Shown here piece by piece: positions 58,977 to 64,000 of a DNA stretch of 64,000 nt (positions within the stretch are counted from its first letter, which is position 1; every line of letters starts with the position of its first letter). Under the pieces are notes generated by a model. It did no database searches. It saw only the letters and a list, made by a program, of their open reading frames with translations, and was not told where the DNA came from. A program made the translations under genes and the position numbers. The stretch comes from Lepisosteus oculatus (taxonomy: Eukaryota > Chordata > Actinopteri > Semionotiformes > Lepisosteidae). The DNA lies in assembly GCF_040954835.1 (NCBI RefSeq), contig NC_090704.1, positions 42,784,979-42,848,978 of the forward strand. The letters run 5' to 3'.

Positions 58977-61900
58977 CCCGCCGCAGCGTGGGTGTCTTCG
59001 GCTCGGGCTGTGGAGCTGCTGCCGCCCTGCGACTGGGAGCTCAAGGCGGCCCGAGGAAGGGTCGTGTCGTACACCGCGTCTGCCTGCTAGCGTCGCACGC
59101 CGAGCGAAACGAGCACACGACACACAACCACAGATTGAAGGGAGAAAATAAAACAAAACCAAATCACGACTGTGGAAAGGGTTTTCAAAATTAGCAGAGG
59201 AAGAATGGGGCTTGGGTTTACCCCTTATAGGAACACAATTGTTTTTCTTTTCACCCAGGTTTGCCTATAAATATAAAACACCACAACCTAGCCTTTGTTG
59301 ACAAGTGTGTAAAGACAAGCCAACAAACACATTTGACCTAAATTCATTTTTGTTACAGCTATAAAACCATTAAGACAGCTATGAACATTTCAACCCTTTA
59401 TTAGGCAATTAGCTGTGTGATCTTGCCTTTGAGCTTGGTTTTCATTTTGAGAGTGTGTGAAAATAAGCCCTTTTAAGCTTAAATCTGACATAAGATAAAT
59501 GTCTTTAACATGATGATCTAATGAACAGTTCTTATGCAACGTATTATTTTTGGCCTATTTATGAGAATACAGTCAGAAAAGGATCTTTGCCTTCTGTAAG
59601 CTACCAGATAAGAAAAAAGGTGAACAGATGCGTTTTTCATAGAGAAGTCTCATCTTCATTGTAAAGACGTAGCCATTGATGTCCTTTGGAAAATGGGGAA
59701 CAAGAGCTCAATAGATAATTGCGTCCATGAGTAAGCAGTGGAGTTACCTTGATGATAGTTCACACAGTAAGTCTGCACGATATTTTAATGCGTTTCAGCA
59801 GGATGTCCCCTTCCTATTCAAGTGCAAAGGCTACCACAACTCTGATGGAGGGTATATACAGTGTGCACAAAAGAGAAAGATACATTGGACCGCTGCAGAG
59901 GGAACAAAATACCAAGTCAGCGTTCAACCCAAACATGCACTTACCTTTCCAGGGCTTTTACTGATCAGTGCAAGTTCTGTTGGCTGGTACACACAGCTGC
60001 GCATCTGTCCATTGTAGCCCCCGTATGGGGACACAGGCTTGATGGCTGAAAATGGGGGGGGAGGATAAAATGGTTTTGAAACATCTTGCATTCAGCATGA
60101 CTAGAATGGAAAGTTCAAACAAGCACATCGGTGCAAAGGAGAAGACAGTTGTCTGTTTAGATTTGTGTATCTAGGGATCTTGGTGAAGAAGAATGAACAA
60201 CACTGTATCCCAGCTTCTCTGAACATGGTGGTTCTTATCGTCCAAATGGAAACCTGTCTCTATTCATGTACATACTGTACAAACAGGGAAACAAAGAAAT
60301 TCAACTAGTAGCGGCTTCTTGCTTTTGTTGCTCGTAACTGATTAATACGAACACCTTGGGCTATTATTCTGGTAAAAATTAATAATTCAGGACGATCTAG
60401 TTCCTTTTGTGCTTTCAGCCCTGGTGATAACTTGACTTGAATTGTGTGCTGAATTAAAGAACAAAACACCCAAAGGAGTGAAACCATAAGGATAAAAGAA
60501 AGGGCACAAATGAGAAAAGGCTATTTGGCCCAGTAGTTAGTATTTAGTAGCGTAGCTAGGGGATGTGAGGATTTCAACCAAATTATTTTTAAAATTAACC
60601 ATGGTATTGGCCTCAATAACAACATTGTTCCCATCTCCCAGAGTCCTCTGGGTAAAGAACTCCCTCCTGTTTTTAGCTTTAACTGCACTTTCATATAGTT
60701 TCCACTTTGTCCTCTGGTTTGATTCACTGTTTGTTTAAAGAAAGTCCACTGGGTTAACTTTCTCAGTGCCTAAAACATGGCTATAATGCACTGATAAGCT
60801 GCTACATGTTTTGACAGCTTGTTTTTATAAGGCTGTCAAAAGGCAGTAGAATCAACTTGGGTTATTTTTCTAATATTTAAAGCTGCCTAAAAAGATATCA
60901 CATTACCGTCGTTTAGCTCATACATGTTAAAGGAAATTCTGAGAAATTGTAGCAATGTTTACAGTTTAACCAAATTGAAAATTCATTTTTGTTTTTATTT
61001 TTTGTCTGGGAAGAATGACTAGATATTTTTGCACCTGACATTAAAGGTAGTAGTACCTAAGATTTCGCTATGATATCTGCACTGTGCCTTTAAGTAACTG
61101 CAGCTGCCACACCTCTGTCTCCAAGGAAACCCGAGGATGCAAACATTAGCGCCAGAGCTTAATCTGCCGTGATGTCAAGCAGAGCATGAGGCTTTTGTTT
61201 GATTTCCAGATGCTTTGCTTATCCAGTATTTTATTCCTGGCCACTTGTTGATATATACTGATAAGACCATATCACTGTTGAGATCTGTTAACCTGCTCCA
61301 TTTTCTCTGTTTATTTCATATGGCGAATAACTAAATCGAGGGCTTGTCTTTTGTTGTTATAGAGAGAAACTGATGTTGCAACTATAAACAACTGCTAATG
61401 TTCGAGTGGGGAGCTGTCTCAGTGTGCGTTGGCTGCAAAGGAACAAGTCAAGGTTAATTCCACACTGAAAAATCGAAACGAGAAAACAACATTCTGGTTG
61501 TAGAGCCTTCTGCAGGTGTGGACAGATTGTTCAGCACACGCCAGTCAAAATGTTGTATTTCTAGTAACTTCTAATGTTTTAAAATTGGAAAAGAAATGTA
61601 CACTAACCCTGGGAAAACAGCAGTGAGCTACATTTGGTTCGTGGCCACCATTTTCCTTGTATATATTCCCCAAAGCAAAGTGATTTTGGCAGTGTGGCAG
61701 TTTGGCAGTCTGGCCAATTTTCTCTAAAGAGATGCCATCTCTGTTAATTAATATCTGTATATTATCTCCTGTGTATGTGCACCCTGAGCAAAATACATGT
61801 TATCAACCAAGACCATTGTCTCCTAGATCTCACTCTGGCTATGTGACCTAGTACTGGACTTTGTGGTTATTGTCAGTAGATGGATTTCCATCCATAGATG

Positions 61901-64000
61901 GAAAAAGAAAATTCTATATTTTATTGATTGGATACAGTAAGGGTAACAAAGTCAATTTTAAAAGGAAAGATTATGATTCATTCTCAGCCAGCAAGCAAAA
62001 AAATATTAATACCCTCCTGCCTCATTATTGGGCTTCCATGAGAGAAATTCAGTTGTTGTTCGTTTTTGTCTTTTCACAGTTTTCCTTGAACAGTACTGCA
62101 GATTTGAAACTGGTTATCGCAGTCTCCCTTTCACTATTGTCTGTGTGGCTATGTGTCACATTTCATAGGGAAGTGGGTGACAGTATGGCAGGTTTCTCTG
62201 TTATTATTCAAATAGTCTCCTGGCAGTACAATCTGAGCTCTGTGTACACAGAAGATCTTTTTTTTATTTAAAGAAAAACATCAGACTGAATGATCTACAT
62301 TAAAATTTAATCAGATCCTGTCCTACATAGCCTCCATAAATTCACTCTTTTGTATTACTATCCTTTTTCTGAAACAAACAAGATATCTTAGCCCGATAAT
62401 GTCTTTGGATATTTTTAACTGAAATATCTTTATACTGGTTATATACTGTGTATATCAGTTTACTTATTGGTACTGGAACCTACAGTGAGTAGAGGTTGAG
62501 AGTCAGAAACAGATTTTTCATCTCTTTCTGTGATCACTTCCTTGCTATCAATTCTGGTAAATAAATAACTTGTAAAGGCACAACATTTCACGTATCAGCA
62601 GTCAAGCAGTCCATTAATAAAACTAGTTCACAAACCACTACCCTCCTGTGTTTGGGAATATGGACAAGCATTGGGTAATGTTAAAACACAAAACTATTGT
62701 GTTTCTTTACGCCTAATTAAGCTGTCCTTGATATTCTTCTTGACAACAAAGCCAGAGCTCGATGTTTTTCAGGAAAACACCAGTTGCCGAGAATAGCTAA
62801 AATCTGAGAAGGCATCATTCACACACTATCAGCGTCTCACTTTACCTATGAGAGTTCTTTCAGTTCTTGCTGTGGATGGTGGATCCTGGATTAATGGCCT
62901 CTTGCTGCTGTATGTCTTGGTAAGTATCCAAGTGTCCAACTCTGACATTTCCCTTTTCATGACATGGACTCGTGTAAATATTCTTTCTGTCTTTAATAGA
63001 TCAGCTGCAGCTTGCCATGTTTTGGTAGTAAAGTCATTCAATACCATTTTTATCAGCCCTAGTAGACCGTGTGAAGATTTGGTTTTACAACCACTGCAAG
63101 AATTTCACAGAACGGGAAAGTTTCTGATTTGAGAAAACAAAGAATTACCTGGGTTTGGCTCATCCATGGAGAAGGCTTTATTTTCCACGAACATGTTCTG
63201 GGAGCTCTGCTCTTTAAGGATGGTCTCGTAGCCCACGCCTCTGGTGGGGTAGAGGACATCTCCGTAGGCCTGCTCGGGCTCGTTGACGCTGATGAGGAGG
63301 CAGATTTCAGGGATCACGTACAGGAGGAGAAAGACCCAGGCGTTGGAGACCAAGGCAATGGCCAGAGTGGGATCATCCCACCTAGGACTCCCTCTCTTTT
63401 CATTCCCATACACGTACATCACTATCCAGGCTACCCAGATGCCTACAGAGAGGGAGCTGGTCAAGATGATGAAGATGCCTTCCTTTCTACAGTGCTTGTG
63501 TTTTACTATCTGGGTGGGGAAGGCGGCTAAGAGAACAGCCAATATGAGAACCATCACATAGATCAGAGCCATCACAAAGTCCTGGTTGGCAATGTCACAG
63601 GGGTTTCCTGGGGAGCTTTTGTTGGGAGGGTAGCGGACGATGGTGATTATCAGCCACTCCGTGTTGATGATCACCTCCACCAGCCAGAGGGCCAGGGCGC
63701 CCAGGCAGAGTGCCCAGCCCCGGGGGCCCGAGTTCTTGCGCGCCAGCATGTTGAGATGGATGCAGTGCATAAACAGGCAGGAGAAGCAGCCGGCGAACAG
63801 CACTCCGAAAAGGAAGCGCCTGGAGGCGCAGGTGGAGAAGTCCTGGCCGACGATGAAGTCGAAGGTGAGGGAGAACAGGCCGGCGGTGCACACCAGGAGG
63901 CCGGCCTGCAGCCCCGCCGTGCGCTTCTTCTTTCCCTCGATGACGAAGGGCAGGCTGGCCAGCAGCACGATGAGCAGGATGAAGGAGCAAACCACGCCGG
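58977..64000 (-). CDS. GPRC5C: GPRC5C, class C orphan GPCR (retinoic-acid-induced group), partial
   Basis: An orphan seven-helix receptor of group 5 of class C, induced by retinoic acid in mammals. Exons in transcript order: 63149 to beyond the right edge, 59945-60045, and 59083 down to about 58977. The first holds the seven-helix core: SLPFVIEGKKKR, DFSTCASRRFLFGVLFAGC, ARKNSGPRGW, VEVIINTEWLIIT, DFVMALIYVM, WVAWIVMYVYGNE, WDDPTLAIAL and PTRGVGYETILKEQ, ending MFVENKAFSMDEPNP. The next gives the tail IKPVSPYGGYNGQ and VYQPTELALISK. The third reads VYDTTLPRAALSSQ and TARAEDTHAA, matching human YDIILPRATANSQ and LRAEDMY. Junctions are in phase. The third exon's donor is uncertain (GTATGT at 58975-58976 is one choice), and the last exon was not found. 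The N-terminus with the signal peptide lies outside the window. Confidence 0.92.
60495..60735 (-). mobile_element. Retroposon tail, reverse copy in a GPRC5C intron
   Basis: ACAAATGAGAAAAGGCTATTTGGCCCAG, GGCCTCAATAACAACATTGTT, AAAGAACTCCCTCCTGTTTT and CTCTGGTTTGATTCACTG follow the family at 41995-42200 in a diverged form. Confidence 0.55.
61425..61520 (+). repeat. Dispersed repeat, copy of the 9410 family
   Basis: GGCTGCAAAGGAACAAGTCA, AGGTTAATTCCACACTGAAA and GTAGAGCCTTCTGCAGGTGTG align with the copy at 9410-9535. Confidence 0.5.

Larger units (their letters stand above)
60060..63140. other. GPRC5C intron with repeats
   Basis: Lies between two GPRC5C exons. It holds a retroposon tail (60495-60735, reverse) and a dispersed repeat (61425-61520). 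No other coding signal was recognised. Confidence 0.55.

Noticed and set aside
58740-59194. Plus-strand frames of 68-103 codons and a good donor (GAG|GTGAGC) opposite the GPRC5C tail exon
   Set aside because: The minus strand matches the GPRC5C tail in sequence order, and a GC-rich stretch easily gives open frames on both strands.

Overview
This window is nuclear DNA from a vertebrate, most likely a ray-finned fish. The genes have short exons, GT-AG introns of 0.1 to 5 kb, and coding sequences that read clearly as vertebrate orthologues. The repeats are of fish type: tRNA-derived SINEs, the tail of a 5S-like SINE, LINE remnants, and a gene of the Tol2 branch of hAT transposases. The block NPLOC4, TSPAN10, PDE6G, OXLD1, CCDC137 has the order and orientations that I know from human 17q25.3. 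This suggests a slowly rearranged genome such as a gar or bowfin, but the species is an inference.

Left part (1-35.8 kb). NPLOC4 (minus) enters from the left edge with its first nine coding exons (315 codons) and starts at 8041. TSPAN10 (plus) lies head-to-head with it, with three coding exons from 8853 to 11711. PDE6G (minus) follows with three coding exons that give exactly 87 residues. A likely non-coding first exon and TATA promoter for PDE6G lie at about 23.1-23.3 kb. OXLD1 (minus, two exons) and CCDC137 (plus, six exons) share a compact bidirectional promoter at about 32.3-32.67 kb. TSPAN10 and PDE6G are pigment-epithelium and photoreceptor genes, and each has an OTX/CRX-type TAATC site at its predicted promoter.

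Middle part (35.8-49.9 kb). I see no gene here, only AT-rich sequence with scattered SINE and LINE remnants. In human, ARL16 and HGS would follow CCDC137, but I find no trace of them.

Right part (50-64 kb). A two-exon gene encodes an uninterrupted 655-residue BED-finger hAT transposase-like protein, close to Tol2 in length and layout. No Tol2-like terminal inverted repeats were seen around it, it starts in a CpG-rich stretch, and the conserved Cys-x2-His motif of hAT transposases reads CAAN. It is the best candidate here for a domesticated, little-described gene. GPRC5C (minus) runs off the right edge. Its seven-helix exon and two cytoplasmic-tail exons are clear, but the terminal exon was not found.

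Splice junctions were placed by hand from reading frame and GT/AG signals. For NPLOC4, TSPAN10, PDE6G, OXLD1, CCDC137 and the Tol2-like gene, the summed exon lengths are multiples of three, which supports the models. Comparisons with other species' proteins are from memory.
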